DNA from: Onthophagus taurus
Taxonomy: Eukaryota; Arthropoda; Insecta; Coleoptera; Scarabaeidae
Direction: 5' to 3'
Assembly (NCBI RefSeq): GCF_036711975.1
Contig: NC_091972.1
Location: 35,035,001 to 35,099,000 of the forward strand
Length of the DNA: 64,000 bases
The translations under genes and the position numbers were made by a program. Within the stretch, counting starts at the first letter, position 1. Each line of letters opens with the position of its first letter. Positions 35,250 to 47,329 of the stretch are shown here, piece by piece. The notes below the pieces were generated by a model, which made no database searches, was not told the origin of the DNA, and was given only the letters and a program-made list of their open reading frames with translations.

Positions 35250-37594
35250 TTGCTTGTAATGGATCTTACTGGTGGCTTTACCATAGCGCATCTTAACGTT
35301 CGATCAGTGCAGCCTAAAGTTGATCAAGTTGGTTCACTATTGAGCGAACATAAATTTGATATGCTTGCGTTAACAACCTTACATTTGCAACAGTATAAGT
35401 TAGCGCGTAACATAGTTACTAATATGATTCGTAATTGTAAAAAAGATTATTTGCAAAAGTTTTTGGATACAGGTAGCGTGGCTGGGTCTTGGTCTGCGTT
35501 GAAGAAGACTAATTTAGTTAAATCTAAACATAGAGCATTATCTAACCATTTTGCGGATGCTTCTGTCATTAATGACTATTTTATTGACTCGATTCTCAAC
35601 ACTAATAATACAGTTATTGGAGATACTTACATGGGCGCAAATGAAAACTTAAATAGTTCTCTTAAACTGTCAACGGTGTCGGAGGATGACATTTTCAGTT
35701 CTCTGCAATCAATTAGATCTAATGCAATTGGATCTGACGAAATATCTATTAAGTTAAAATAAATTAAGACATTGTATGCCATTTTTATCGTCTTACATCA
35801 CCCATATTATCTTTTGTATTAAAAACGGCGTTTTCCCTACTGCATGGAAACTGGCGGTTGTGCTTCCGATACCGAAAGTAATGAATCCAATTCTGCGTCC
35901 AATAAGTATCCTAACCGTAATGTCAAAGAATTGAAATGAATTTTTGGTTTGCAGAAGAAGGCGGTGAGAGCTTTATGCAATCTTAAAACTACTGACAGCT
36001 GCAAAGATGTATTTAAAACAGAATGTATACTTACCGTACCAAGTGCATACATTTTGGCTACCTTGATGTATGTTTATGACAGAAGAAAATATAGAAGTAA
36101 ATTTAATGCGAATGCAAACTTTCACACACACGACACAAGAGGCTGAAAGAAGATCAACTGAGATTACCGTTACATAGGATAGAAGCAACTAAAAGATATG
36201 TTGATTTCTGGGGAGTTAAATTTTTCAACAGTTGCCAAAAGAAATGAAAACTATGGAACGAGGACACTTCAAAAAATGTGTGAAGTCTAATCTGGTCTAG
36301 AAAGCCTACTATGTATGGTCTGATTATATGCAGGATCAGTTTGTGGAGTAACGAAGTTAATTTGTTTTATTACTATACTTATTGTTTTATTACATATTTA
36401 TTTTTGTATTTGCTATTGACTTTTCACTATAATACTGTATTACTTACGTGAATAAACATTATTATTATTAAAAAATGGTTTTAGAAAAAATTGTTAATAT
36501 ACAATTGCAGCAACACGTCGAAGTAAACAAGATTCTGCCAAACGTTCAATCCGGTTTTAGGCAAGGTCATAGCTGTACTACTGCTTTATCGAGTGTGTAC
36601 TGACGATATATTAAGTGCGACAGATAGCGGTTTTATGACCATTCTTATTTTGTTAGACTACACAAAGGCTTTTGACACGGTAAATCATAAGCTTTTGCTA
36701 ACAATTCTTAAATACTACGGTTTAGACGCTTGAGCGATTTCTTTCTTTGAAAGTTACAGGAATGGTCGACAACAGTTTGTGCAGTTGCCGAACCATCGAT
36801 CCACGGTGCGACAGCTCAAGGCGTTGTTTTCAATCTACATAGCGCCATTAAATAACATATTTAAGCACAGCAAAGTACATTTTTATGCAGATGATACACA
36901 AGTATACATATCTTACAAGCTGCAAGAACAACAACACTACCTTAACTTATTGAATATAGAGCTAAGACAACTTGTATTAGCTGCCACCCAACATGGCTTG
37001 GTATTCAATCCCAACAAATTAAAGGTTATGGTATTTGGCCGTGGGGTGGATGTGCAGCGGTATAGTGGGGATATCCGGGTTGTACTCAACGATACTACAC
37101 TCCCTATTGTGACGGAGGTGCGCAATTTGGGTCTGGTTTGGATACAAATTTGCGATTTCGAAAGCACGTGTTTACTATGCTACAAGGAGTATATGCTAAG
37201 TTAAAATCTCTTTACCCTTCTCGTTATCTTCTTGACGTTAAAACTAAAACCTTACTTTGCAACACGTTGATTTTATCTAAATTTAACCTTGGAGATGTTG
37301 TGTATGGATCATGTTTGCTTAAGTTCGGTGAACAACGGATTCAGAGCGATTTATTTTTGGCGTTGCAAAATTCAGTACCGCACTGATGTTCACAATTTGA
37401 ATTTGAGATTCAGGGAGACTTTATCACCGCCGTTTCACCACACTGAACTATTCAAGAGGAGTTTTCATTATCAAATTGTAAAACTGTACAATAATCTAAT
37501 CTCTGAAACAATAAAACTGGCAAGCATTTCCACCTTTAAAAAGCATATTTTTGGTGACTTATTTGGTCAACAAATGGTTCAATTAAATTCTTAA
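35250..37594 (+). mobile_element. LINE with internal deletion, split by a second LINE
   Basis: Plus strand. Endonuclease start (FTIAHLNVRSVQPKVDQVGS, FDMLALT) jumps by deletion to the RT N-terminal linker (LHLQQYKLARNIVTNMIRN, AIGSDEISIKLK). RT resumes around the insertion (PISILTVMSK before; NIQLQQHVEVNKILPNVQSG and FRQGHSCTTAL after, 36500-36590), then LLDYTKAFDTVNHKLLL, VHFYADDTQVYISY (36870-36915) and a C-terminal part ending near 37594. Many stops and frameshifts. Confidence 0.82.
35925..36472 (+). mobile_element. 5'-truncated LINE 3' end nested in another LINE
   Basis: Carries only a LINE C-terminus (QKKAVRALCNLKTTDSCKDV, YILATLMYVYDRRKYRS, VDFWGVKFFNSLPKEMK with frameshifts), a short 3' UTR and the tail aataaac plus (ATT)n at about 36452-36472. 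It interrupts the RT domain of the surrounding LINE between the TVMSK and LEKIVN blocks. Typical target-primed insertion with 5' truncation. Confidence 0.75.
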
Positions 37595-37599
37595 TTTTT

Positions 37600-37960
37600 G
37601 CGACTGATGGCAGTACTGAAATGGATACCAGTACGACCCTATGTCCGCATTTGCTTCTTGTGTTTTATTATTTTTTTTGTTTTTCAATTACTGTACGAGT
37701 ATCTAGGTTTAAGTTCGGGTTAAGTCGAGCAGTGCTTAAGCACTGAACTTCGCCTTTTCATACCTTATATGCCAGTCGATCGCGATCGACTGGTGATCGT
37801 AAAGTATTTTTGAGTCGATCGCCAAGAAAATCATGAATCTGAAATATCTATATCTGGCCAAAAAAAAGCAAAAAAAAGGAAGGTTACTTTAAACCCTTAG
37901 GTCGATCTTGGTAAGACATTTATATAAAAAGTCGCTTTTGATCAAAAATTAGTGGACACC
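37600..37960. other. Short unassigned spacer with a small palindrome
   Basis: No gene. Contains the short perfect palindrome CCAGTCGATCGCGATCGACTGG near 37771-37792 (shown as AGTCGATCG and its complement), whose AGTCGATCG arm recurs near 37813. Possibly a LINE 3' UTR remnant. Confidence 0.4.
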
Positions 37961-37963
37961 ACA

Positions 37964-39664
37964 GCTCTAAATCCATTAAACGTCAACATTGTTAACTTTC
38001 GAAAATTAACTCAATCATAACTCAAAAACTAAAAGCAATGGAGAAAAACTTTTTATACATAAAACCTTAGTATTGGACCATAAAGACTAGATCCATGAAA
38101 AGATTGAACCCAATTATTACCATTTTTTATTTATAAGCTCTAAATCGATTAAACATCAAAATTGTTGATTTTCGAAAATTAACTCAATCATAACTCATAA
38201 AATAAAAGCGATGGGGAAATATTTTTTATACATAAAACCTTAGTGTTGGGCTATAAAGACTAGATCCATAAACAGATTGACCCCAATTATTACCATTTTT
38301 TAATTATAAGCTCTAACGATTACACATCAAAATTGTTGATTTTCGAAAATTAACTCAATCATAACTCATAAAATAAAAGCGATGGGGAAATATTTTTTAT
38401 ACATAAAATCTTAGTATTGGACCATAAAGACTAGATCCATAAACAGATTGAACCCAATTATTACCATTTTTTATTTATAAGCTCTAAATCGATTAAACAT
38501 CAAAATTGTTGATTTTCGAAAATTAACTCAATCATAACTTATAAAATAAAAGCGATTGGGAAATATTTTTTATACATAAAACCTTAGTGTTGGACTATAA
38601 AGACTAGATCCATAAACAGATTGAACCCAATTATTACCATTTTTTATTTATAAGCTCTAAATCGATTAAACATCAAAATTGTTGATTTTCGAAAATTAAC
38701 TCAATCATAACTCATAAAATAAAAGCGATGGGGAAATATTTTTTATACATAAAATCTTAGTATTGGACCATAAAGACTAGATTCATAAACAGATTGAACC
38801 CAATTATTACCATTTTTTATTTATAAGCTCTAAATCGATTAAACATCAAAATTGTTGATTTTTGAAAATTAACTCAATCCTAACTCAAAAACTAAAAGCG
38901 ATGGGGAAATACTTTTTATACATAAAACCTTAGTAATGGGCGATAAAGACTAGATCCATAACAAGATTGAACCCACTTATTACCATTTTTTATTTATAAG
39001 CTCTAAATCGATTAAACATCAAAATTGTTGATTTTCGAAAATTAACTCAATCATAACTCATAAAATAAAAGCGATGGGGAAATATGTTTTATATATAAAA
39101 CCTTAGTATTGGTCCATAAAGACTAGATCCATAAAAAGATTGAACCCAATTGTTACCATTTTTTATTTATAAGCTCTAAATCGATTAAACATCAAAATTG
39201 TTGATTTTTGAAAATTAACTCAATCATAACTCATAAAATAAAAGTGATGGGGAAATATTTTTTATACATAAAATCTTAGTATTGGACCATAAAGACTAGA
39301 TCCATAAACAGATTGAACTCAATTATTACCATTTTTTATTTATAAGCTCTAAATCGATTAAACATCAAAATTGTTGATTTTCGAAAATTAACTCAATCCT
39401 AACTCAAAAACTAAAAGCGATGGGGAAATACTTTTTATACATAAAACCTTAGTAATGGGTGATAAAGACTAGATCCATAACAAGAGTGAACCCACTTATT
39501 ACCATTTTTTATTTATAAGCTCTAAATCGATTAAACATCAAAATTGTTGATTTTCGAAAATTAACTCAATCATAACTCATAAAATAAAAGTGATGGGGAA
39601 ATATTTTATATACATAAAACCTTAGTATTGGACCATAAAGACTAGATCCATAAAAGACTGAACC
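37964..39664. repeat. 173-bp satellite array, about 9.8 copies
   Basis: Head-to-tail monomers start (gctctaa) at 37964, 38137, 38310, 38481, 38654, 38827, 39000, 39173, 39346 and 39519; spacing is 173 bp except one of 171. Copies are highly similar in the middle of the array and more diverged at the left edge. Shared variants show local higher-order structure (see findings). It lies between LINE sequence and the FMO exon-1 fragment. Not coding. Confidence 0.95.
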
Positions 39665-40194
39665 TTAAAAGAAACGAAAAGAAAAAAATAATAAACGAGG
39701 AAATAATAAATTATTCTAAACTAACCTTGAATAAAATGTGTATTATTTATATTATTTACATTATTTATAATTTATTACGACAAAATTATACCTAATTATT
39801 ATTGCTAATACAGAAATGTGTCAGAAATATTATTATTACATATGGAAAAACGGCGAACAACTCAAAAGTATTCATTTAGAGTTATGCATAAAAACTGTAA
39901 ATTAATAAAAAATTTATTTTTATTATTTTTTTAATAGTGCAACTATTCTTGCCGTGGTGCGATGTAATATGCTATTTGTTGAAAGTGTTTGTTAATAATT
40001 TGTTAAATTATTAACTTAAGTTAGTAAGAAAAAGTCGACAATACTTATACAAGCTTAAAACTTCCAAGTTATTAACGTGTACGTACCGAATAATATTCTT
40101 AATAACAAAAATCTTGAATATTAAACTGTAAACTGAAATTACATTTATTATAGTAACAATTTCTAACCACTTCCTACATCTGATATTAATCGAA

Positions 40195-40310
40195 AGTAAG
40201 ATGAGATTAAGAAATGGAGAACCGTATTGATCGAAAATCGGTGTAATCGTTGTAAGATCATCCGCCATAACGCCACCAATTTCAGACCATTGTTCATAAA
40301 CCACACAATC
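40195..40310 (-). pseudogene. Orphan FMO exon-1 fragment
   Basis: Minus strand encodes CVVYEQWSEIGG, matching residues of FMO-D exon 1 (CVVYEQWSEIGG followed by LWVYTDYTDFDEYGYP). The continuation is shifted and mutated (VMADDL, IFDQYGSPF). The 5' part with the FAD GxGxxG motif and all other exons are missing. It lies about 0.26 kb downstream of the FMO-D stop. Confidence 0.75.
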
Positions 40311-40518
40311 GAATCTTAAGGTTCTTTGCGGATGTTAAACTCCCTACCCTGGTCTCAATAAAGGTTAAACACGCATATTTCTTACCGCAACCGTGTATCT
40401 CTCACGATTGAAACCACAATTTTTTCGATATTCATTCTTATTTTTTGATGGATGATTTTGGTGATTATTTTCTTCAATTAGGTATTAAGTAAAAAAAGGA
40501 TTTTAATAATACTGGATA

Positions 40519-40524
40519 TTTATT
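40519..40524 (-). promoter_or_regulatory. Candidate polyadenylation signal of FMO-D
   Basis: AATAAA on the minus strand about 45 nt after the FMO-D stop. Confidence 0.45.
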
Positions 40525-40568
40525 AATGAAATTCGGCTAAATATAATTACCTACGATAAATATTAAGA

Positions 40569-42022
40569 TTAATATTTATCTTTAAAACTACCGCGTACAC
40601 TAGTAAATATTTTATAATTTTTAATGTAACTCTCGATTAACTCTTTCGAAACTCCGAAAGTATTTCCGAGGCGTGCCAATTCAGAGGAATACTCTAGTTG
40701 ACGATCGTGTATTTTATGATATTCTCGTCCGTTACAACCATTGGGAAAACGAATTTGTAGATCTAATTTATAATCTTTTCGCATTTCTTCTTGAGAACAA
40801 AGTTTTGCAATTCCCAAGAGACAATTTATGAAAAATCTTGCTTGTAATTCGAACGTTACAAACGGACACACATAGATTGTTACACCGATAAAAGCCATCG
40901 TTGGGTTATTTATATTGATTACATGCTTGTAAAGTGGTTGAACAAAGTTTCCATCGGTTATTCCACACGATTTATCAAGAAATGAGTAATTGTAATAGTA
41001 GCCTAAAATTAAATATAAATCAATTCATAATTTGATTATCAAATAATTTAATATTATTTATTACCTGTACATAATATGATTGAATCTATATATATTGTTG
41101 ATTTATCGCTAAAAGTTACCGATAATTCATTGATTTTAGCGATGTTTCCTTCTTTAACGATGACATTATTTCTGTAATCTATTTGCCTTATTACTTTTTT
41201 GAAATTAAAAACGACCTATAATAAAAAAGCGAATTAATTTTTTATGTATATTCGAAATGTTGATAAGCTTACATTTTTAGCAACAGCAGATACTTGATCG
41301 GCTATATCTACGCCTGAAGCGCCTCCTCCAATCACTAGTACAACTTTTCCTTTATAATTGTTGGCCGATCTGTACATTCTGCTATGAATTATCGTCCCTT
41401 TAAAAGAATTTATACCGGGTATATCCGGAATTTTTGGGGTGTGATGATGTCCGGTGCATATCATAACAGCATCGAAAATATTAACTGTTGTTTCGCCATT
41501 TAATTTATATTCAGTTTCAATGATCCATTTATTATTATTATTTTCATCTGGTTTTATGTAGTTAACAAAAGTGTTGAGCTGAAATACAAATAAATTTATT
41601 TTAATATTAAATAATCCAAATGAATGCATTACCTTTATTAACGGTTTTAATTGAAAATGATCAGCATAGGAATGAAGAAACAGTTTAAGCTCATTGTGTG
41701 TTAAGTACCTATTCTTATCATCTGGAATTGGGAAATCAGAGAAACCCATTAGATTCTTGGGCAAATTTGTTCTAAAAAATTCAAAGCTTCATTTATAATA
41801 ACTAAGCTATTTTAATAGATGTTACGTTAATCCTTGATACATAGCTGATAGAACTGGATATCCATATTCATCAAAATCCGTATAATCCGTATAAACCCAA
41901 AGTCCACCAATTTCGGACCACTGTTCGTAAACTACACATTCTAATCCCATTTCTTTTGCGTACTTTGCTGATGCCAAACCGGCCGATCCAGCACCAATTA
42001 TAGCAACACGAAGTTTTGTCAT
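40569..42022 (-). CDS. Flavin-containing monooxygenase D (408 aa)
   Basis: Five exons: 42022-41826, 41771-41633, 41578-41273, 41215-41065 and 41002-40569, lengths 197, 139, 306, 151 and 434 nt; all junctions GT-AG and in phase. Motifs: AIIGAGSAGLASAKYA (residues 7-22) for FAD, GGLWVY, FKGTIIHSRMY at about 171-181, LVIGGGASGVD at about 193-203 for NADPH, LCTGYYY at the exon 4/5 join. Same enzyme class as E, B and A. The last two exons of gene A are fused here (no intron 5) as in E, while intron 3 is present as in A. Introns are short (51-75 bp). Its promoter region is duplicated at 48.0-50.9 kb. Probably cytosolic; substrate unknown. Confidence 0.94.
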
Positions 42023-42320
42023 TTTTAACTAATAAAGGAATAATGATTTCAGATATAATAAATTTAGTAATTAATAATATTGCTGATAAAAAATTAAGTA
42101 AAACATATCTAAAAAACATGGAAAAAGCTTAACGTTGAATATGAATGCACAAATGCAAAATGATGATTTATGATTCAATGATGAAGAAAAAATCACTTAG
42201 ATTTTTAAATAAAATGTACTGAAGTGGAAGTAACAGCAGTAACTTACACTGGCCTAACTAAAAAACAGAAAACAATGATTGTTTAGAAGTCCAAACGATA
42301 TATATATATACAGTCGATAC
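42023..42320 (-). promoter_or_regulatory. FMO-D 5' UTR, predicted leader intron and TATA region
   Basis: On the minus strand a TATATATATA tract (about 42299-42310) is followed about 50-60 nt later by a strong donor, CCAGT|GTAAGT (near 42244). An acceptor-like TTATTAG sits 7-13 nt before the ATG at 42022. The same TATA-like tract and donor are kept in the duplicate at about 48243-48325, which supports function. Inference. Confidence 0.4.
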
Positions 42321-43699
42321 GATATTTGTTTGTTGATCCAAAATTCCTCAGAAAGGAAAAAAACCAATAACGAATCAGAAAATATAGTTCGAATATTTGT
42401 TGATTCTCTGAAAGCAACGGTTGGTCACGGCTTGATATTTATAATAATAGTAATAATACTTTGCAACTATAAAAACATTCTTGCTGTGCCGTCGCCAATG
42501 ACTTTAGGGTATTGAACGTTATGGATTGCAAAAATCTGACGTAGTTGGCTTCTGGGAAATTTTGACTAAACAAATATCGTACCGGTTGTTCAGGTAATGA
42601 AAATAATAAGGAAATTCTCAAAAAAAGGTTTTACGTAGAATTAATTATAATTTATTGCCAAGTGCAACGTGAGTCAAATAATAGGAAATATCGATAAAAT
42701 CATCGTGAATGTTTTAAGAATAAAAAATCGTTCAAATAATTTATGTTTTAATAGGTTAACTTTTATAGCTCTTATGCTATATGTTATATTAAAGTAACAA
42801 TAAACAATACGTATAACACAACAAGAAGAACATGGTGATACATAGGTAGATATCAAGTTACATTTTTTTCTATAGTATAAGGTCTGGTGGGTATATAGTT
42901 TTTTATTGCAATACTTCAGATTGAAAACGTTGGAGTTTTAGTATATGAATTTTATTGGCAGTCACTGTACAAAGTATATTACTCTTCACCAGCTTTTTGA
43001 AATAGCTTCTTTTGAGGTATAGACAAGAAATATAGTATAGAAATATCCGGATACTTATGAACAGCAGTTAATGCAGTTTGAAACAAATAAATGATTTTGA
43101 AAAAGTGGTGGCAGAGTAGATGACATCGTGGAATCTGCATTATGGTACTTTGAAGAAGTGTTTTGTGTTTTGATATAAAATTTTCTCTTTTAAAGTAATT
43201 GCAGTCAGAGATGACGATTTTTGCATGTGTTGGTGAATTTCTGGAGTAGAATTCATGACATTGACTGGATACTGGCTCTCCAAGTTCCATCAACAATATT
43301 GTCAGTGTTCAACATTTCATTGTCAACGCAGTCCCTTAAAATATATATATGTGTCTGATTTCATCTTAAATAATTCTTCGAATAGCAACAATTTTTGGAC
43401 AATTATTTGAGGCTTTTTCAGGACATACTGTAATTAGTTCTGGAATTACACCAAATCGCTACAGTGTAGTATTTATGATAGGCCAAAAAACGTTTGCAAA
43501 GGGAATTTGAAAATATTGTTTTTAGTTGGGCACACAATTGTTTGTAAAAGAAGCAATTAATGACATTTATTTGAAGGACAATGGGCACTTTGCAGAGGGA
43601 TTTTGTACTAATTAATATGAGTCGTACATCTACCCGACACTATTATACAACAAGCCCGATGATGTATCATTATGAGTATTCAATACAAAATAAACTTCG

Positions 43700-44130
43700 T
43701 TTATTTGAAAATCGTTCTTCTTCTTCCGGTGTTCCAATCCCTGGTAGGTTTTAACCTGCTCAGTGATTTATTTTCTATCTGTCTTCTCACCAAAGGATCG
43801 TTTCCACCTCTTAACTTCGATTCTTCCATCTTTTTCGCAGTCTGCTCCTTGCTCTTCGTCCCATTGGTCTCCTTCAATTATTCTTGTTGTACTCTCATTC
43901 GTACCACGTGCCCATTCATCCAACTGGATATGGATCTACTTTTAATGAACCTGACAATATCAGCACTGTCTATTAATTGGTCTAATTCGTGATTCATTCG
44001 GCAGCCATCCTCATTTTGTAAAGCTCCAAATATTTTCTGTACAACTTTTCGTACAAATGTCTTAAGAAGTTGTTCGTCTGTGATTGTTAAGGCCTGGGCT
44101 TCGCATCCATATACAAACTTTACTTACAGT
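43700..44130 (-). pseudogene. RTE-type LINE C-terminal remnant (copy 1)
   Basis: Minus strand: VRKVVQKIFGALQNEDGCRM, NHELDQLIDSADIVRFIKSR and WMNGHVVRM, as in the tail after RT in RTE-clade and related LINEs. It continues with a decayed tail (SRLKPTRDWNTG). The RT part lies beyond the inserted element, at 47330-47900. Confidence 0.6.
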
Positions 44131-44888
44131 TCTCTTACACTGCTACTGATAAAATCATACTTCAATGTTTTAATACCAATATACCCAGTGGTTTCTAATT
44201 TCACTGTGGAACATTTTCGGGGTCATTGTCTGGGGGGTGAGAAATTCCAAGTCAGGATGAAAGGACTTGGTCAGTATAGTAAAACCTCCAAAGGGTTTGG
44301 CGTTCTCAGGCCAAACTTTTTTTTTATGACCTTTTATATTTCTTTCCTTACCTTGATGTTTGTTTGCTTAGTTTTTCAGTTATAACTCAAGAATCATTGA
44401 TGATTTCTCATTTCATTCTTCAGCAAAGGCTAAAGCCTAGATAATGCTTAAATAAATAATTTTCATTAATATATCCATGTAAAAAATTAAGTTGGAATAA
44501 TTTTATCGACTGAAATCTTCAAAAAATTGTCAAATTTCGAAAAAAAAATTTTTCTTTGAAAAATAACGTGTTTACTTGAGAGTTCTACGAATTGTAACTA
44601 TAAAAGAGTATTTTAATATAAGTATATAGTAATATAGTAGTACTATATTAGAGAAAGCGAACAATATTTATTTGGAATATAAAAATAATAACTATAACAA
44701 ATATGAATAAATAAAAAGAAAATACATATATAAAACAAATATAAGATAAGTCCAGAAGGGAGACCTAAGTTTTCCTGTCCGAAAAAAAAATCATAAAAAA
44801 TTGATTTTATGAAAATTAACAAAAATTAAGGCCAAACTTAGTTTAAAGAAGAACAAAGTTTATATGTTCATAAACATTGCTTTAGAGT

Positions 44889-45955
44889 TTAGGCCTTTTC
44901 GATGGTGATTCGTTCGCCTTGTTCATCAGATTCAGTGGTCAATTGTCTGCTGAAGTAGTCCAGATGATGATGTAAATAGTTAATTTTCAAGGATATGTGG
45001 ACGCCAATTTTCGAGAACGATGTTAACATCCTTACGACAGAAACATCGTAGTTGCTAGAACGATGCTTTCCCAACAAGCCCTCTATTACTTCTTTAATTG
45101 TCTTCCAAGCATCCAATTCAGCGTCAATCAAAATATTGTTGAATGCGTCACTTTTAATAAGCTTTCGTATATCTGGAGCATTTAGTACGCCTGATGAAAA
45201 AATTAATTTATTGCAATAGTAAATCATGAAAAATATGTTTGGAAAAGTTGGAAGTTTCCACGAAATTGAACAAATGAATGTTATTGTAACTACCTTCATT
45301 AATTTTACTTTTGCTGAGTCTCGGGTAAATTAATTTCAAACACAAGAAAACTGTATCTCGTTTGGCGACAGTTGATGAAATTCTTAACAATTCCAAGTTT
45401 AATGTGCAGTCGAGGCAGCAATATCTTCTCTTTCGGCACCAGAGGTTCACGAATAATATTGGCCATTTCTAACCTGCTGTGCTCTCTATGTTTCCATTCG
45501 TGGCATACATATTGGTCTCCGGTAAATCTTGTGTCCCAATCGCACAAAAAGCACATATATTTTATATAGCCGCTTCGAAGACCGCAAACCAATGCTACAA
45601 CTTTTAAATCGCAGCATGTGCGCCACATATTTTTAGCGTAGTTAACTATTTTTAAAATATGTTGTAGTGTATCATATGTTTCTTTCGTTTCTGTACTATA
45701 CGCGATTGGAACCAAAGGTTTTTCATTGGTCTTATGCAGCAAAACCGCTTTCAAGCTGAGTTTTGAACTGTCAATAAATAATCTCCAGTCATCTACTTCA
45801 TATTTTATTTCCATTGCGTTCATCAATTTTCCTACATTTGAGCAATATGCAGAAGTTTTTTCATCATTCACAACAAATAAACTTTGGAGTGTTGCCTGAC
45901 GACTTCGATAAGCTGTGACTTTCGTACCGGGTGCCAAAAGATTGTTTGATTTCAA
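44889..45955 (-). pseudogene. Orphan transposon protein (left copy, frameshifted)
   Basis: From 45955: DDWRLFIDSSKLSLKAVLLH, RTCCDLKVVALVCGLRSGYI, FLCDWDTRFTGDQYV, LLPRLHIKLGIVKNFI. Then a frameshift near 45370 to FLCLKLIYPRLSKSKINE. A well-formed intron (GTAGTT to TCATCAG, about 45191-45294) joins E|GVLNAPDIRKLIKS to the last part, which ends SDEQGER. I recognise it as a repetitive, usually unannotated protein family seen in many arthropods. Spaced Asp/Glu residues in FIDSS, CCDLK and SDEQGER would suit an RNase-H-like nuclease, but that is inference. The C-terminus after GER is deleted here. Confidence 0.6.
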
Positions 45956-46039
45956 AAACGAAGCCAGCTGGTCTGATTTATGCTGTGTTCATTCCAATTT
46001 AGCAACAATGGAATCAAGCTGATTTTGATTTATTAAAAT

Positions 46040-46715
46040 AGGAATTGTTAAGAATTTCATCAAAACTGTCGCCAAACGAGATACAGTTTTCTTGTGTTTA
46101 AAATTAATTTACCCGAGACTCAGCAAAAGTAAAATTAAAGAAGGTAGTTACAATAACACTCATTTGTTCAATTTCGCGGAAAATTCCAACTTTTCCAAAC
46201 ATAATATAAATTCATTTTTTGCATGATATACGAAAGCTTATTAAAAGTGACGCATTCAACAATATTTTGATTGACGCTGAATTGGATGCTTGGAAGGCAA
46301 TTAAAGAAGTAATAGAAGGTTTGTTGGGAAAGCATCGTCCTAGCAACTACGATGTTTCTGTCGCAAGGATGTTAACATCGTTCTCGAAAATTGGCGTCCA
46401 CATGTCCTTGAAAATTCACTATTTACATCATCATCTGGACTACTTCAGCAGACCATTGGCCACTGAATCTGATGAACAAGGCGAACGCAACCATCAAGTT
46501 GCTATGCCATTTGAAATTAGATAATATCTATGAGATTTTTTTTCAAAGTCATTTTAATAAAAAAACAAATCACAGATACAGAGGAAAACAGTTGCCAAGT
46601 GCAATACTTGCTGAAATTTGCTGGTGGAGCAGACATGTCTTCGAAGACATGGATTATCCTGATGATGAAGAATTTCCAGAAGTTGCAGTAGTCAGCAATG
46701 GAGTCACATGTTGAC
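46040..46715 (+). pseudogene. Orphan transposon protein (right, inverted copy of 3' half)
   Basis: Plus strand mirror of the left copy: GIVKNFI, AKRDTVFLCLKLIYPRLSKS, a diverged intron, then DIRKLIKSDAFNNILIDAEL, YLHHHLDYFSRPLATESDEQ and GERNHQ. Unlike the left copy it keeps the C-terminus: YRGKQLPSAILAEICWWSRH, then an acidic tail (DYPDDEEFPEVAV). The intron acceptor is lost (TTTTTTGCATGATATACG near 46213-46230), so splicing would fail. Confidence 0.6.
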
Positions 46716-47329
46716 ATTATGTGTGGCTTAGAAACTGATGACAGTGATGGTTGCGATAGCAATGACTAGAGCAATGTTTATGAACATATAAACGTTGTTC
46801 TTCTTTAAACTAAGTTTGGCCTTAATTTTTGTTAATTTTCATAAAATCAATACTCTTCGGGCAGGAATACTCAGGTCTCAGGTCTCCCTTTTGGACTTAT
46901 CTTATATTTGTTTTATATATGTATTTTTTTTATTTATTCGTATTTGTTATAGTTATTATTTTTATATTACAAATAAATATTGTTCATAAAAAAATGTTTT
47001 TTTTTTTTCGAAATTTGACAATTTTTTGAAGATTTCAGTCGATAAAATTATTCCAACTTAATTTTTTACATGGATATATTAATGAAAATTATTTATTTAA
47101 GCATTAGCTAGGCCTTAGCCTTTGATGAAGAATGAAATGAGAAATCATCAATGATTCTTGAGTTATAACTGAAAAACTAAGCAAACAAACATCAAGATAA
47201 GGAAAGAAATATAAAAGGTCATAAAAAAAAAGTTTGGCCTGGGAACGTCAAACCCTTTGGAGATTTTACTATATTGACCTAGTACTTTCACCCTGACTTA
47301 AAATTTTTCACCCCCCAGAATGGCTGTTG

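Larger units (their letters stand above)
44229..47319. mobile_element. 3.1-kb element with about 1.2-kb inverted arms
   Basis: Left arm 44229-45395 and right arm about 46040-47319 are inverted copies beginning TCTGGGGGGTGA; only about 45396-46039 is single copy. The arms contain a long non-coding end (about 650 bp) plus the 3' half of a protein gene, so that half is encoded twice in opposite directions. The right arm keeps about 210 bp (46500-46770) that the left arm has lost. Flanks show no clear target duplication. It interrupts the RTE LINE in segmental-duplication copy 1 and is absent from copy 2. Confidence 0.82.

Noticed and set aside
37964-39664. Possible CRISPR array (regular repeats)
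   Set aside because: Units are contiguous 173-bp monomers with no unique spacers; this is satellite DNA in a eukaryotic genome.
43672-43992. Plus-strand frame with hydrophobic segments resembling a membrane protein
   Set aside because: Antisense of the RTE LINE tail; the minus strand gives recognisable motifs.
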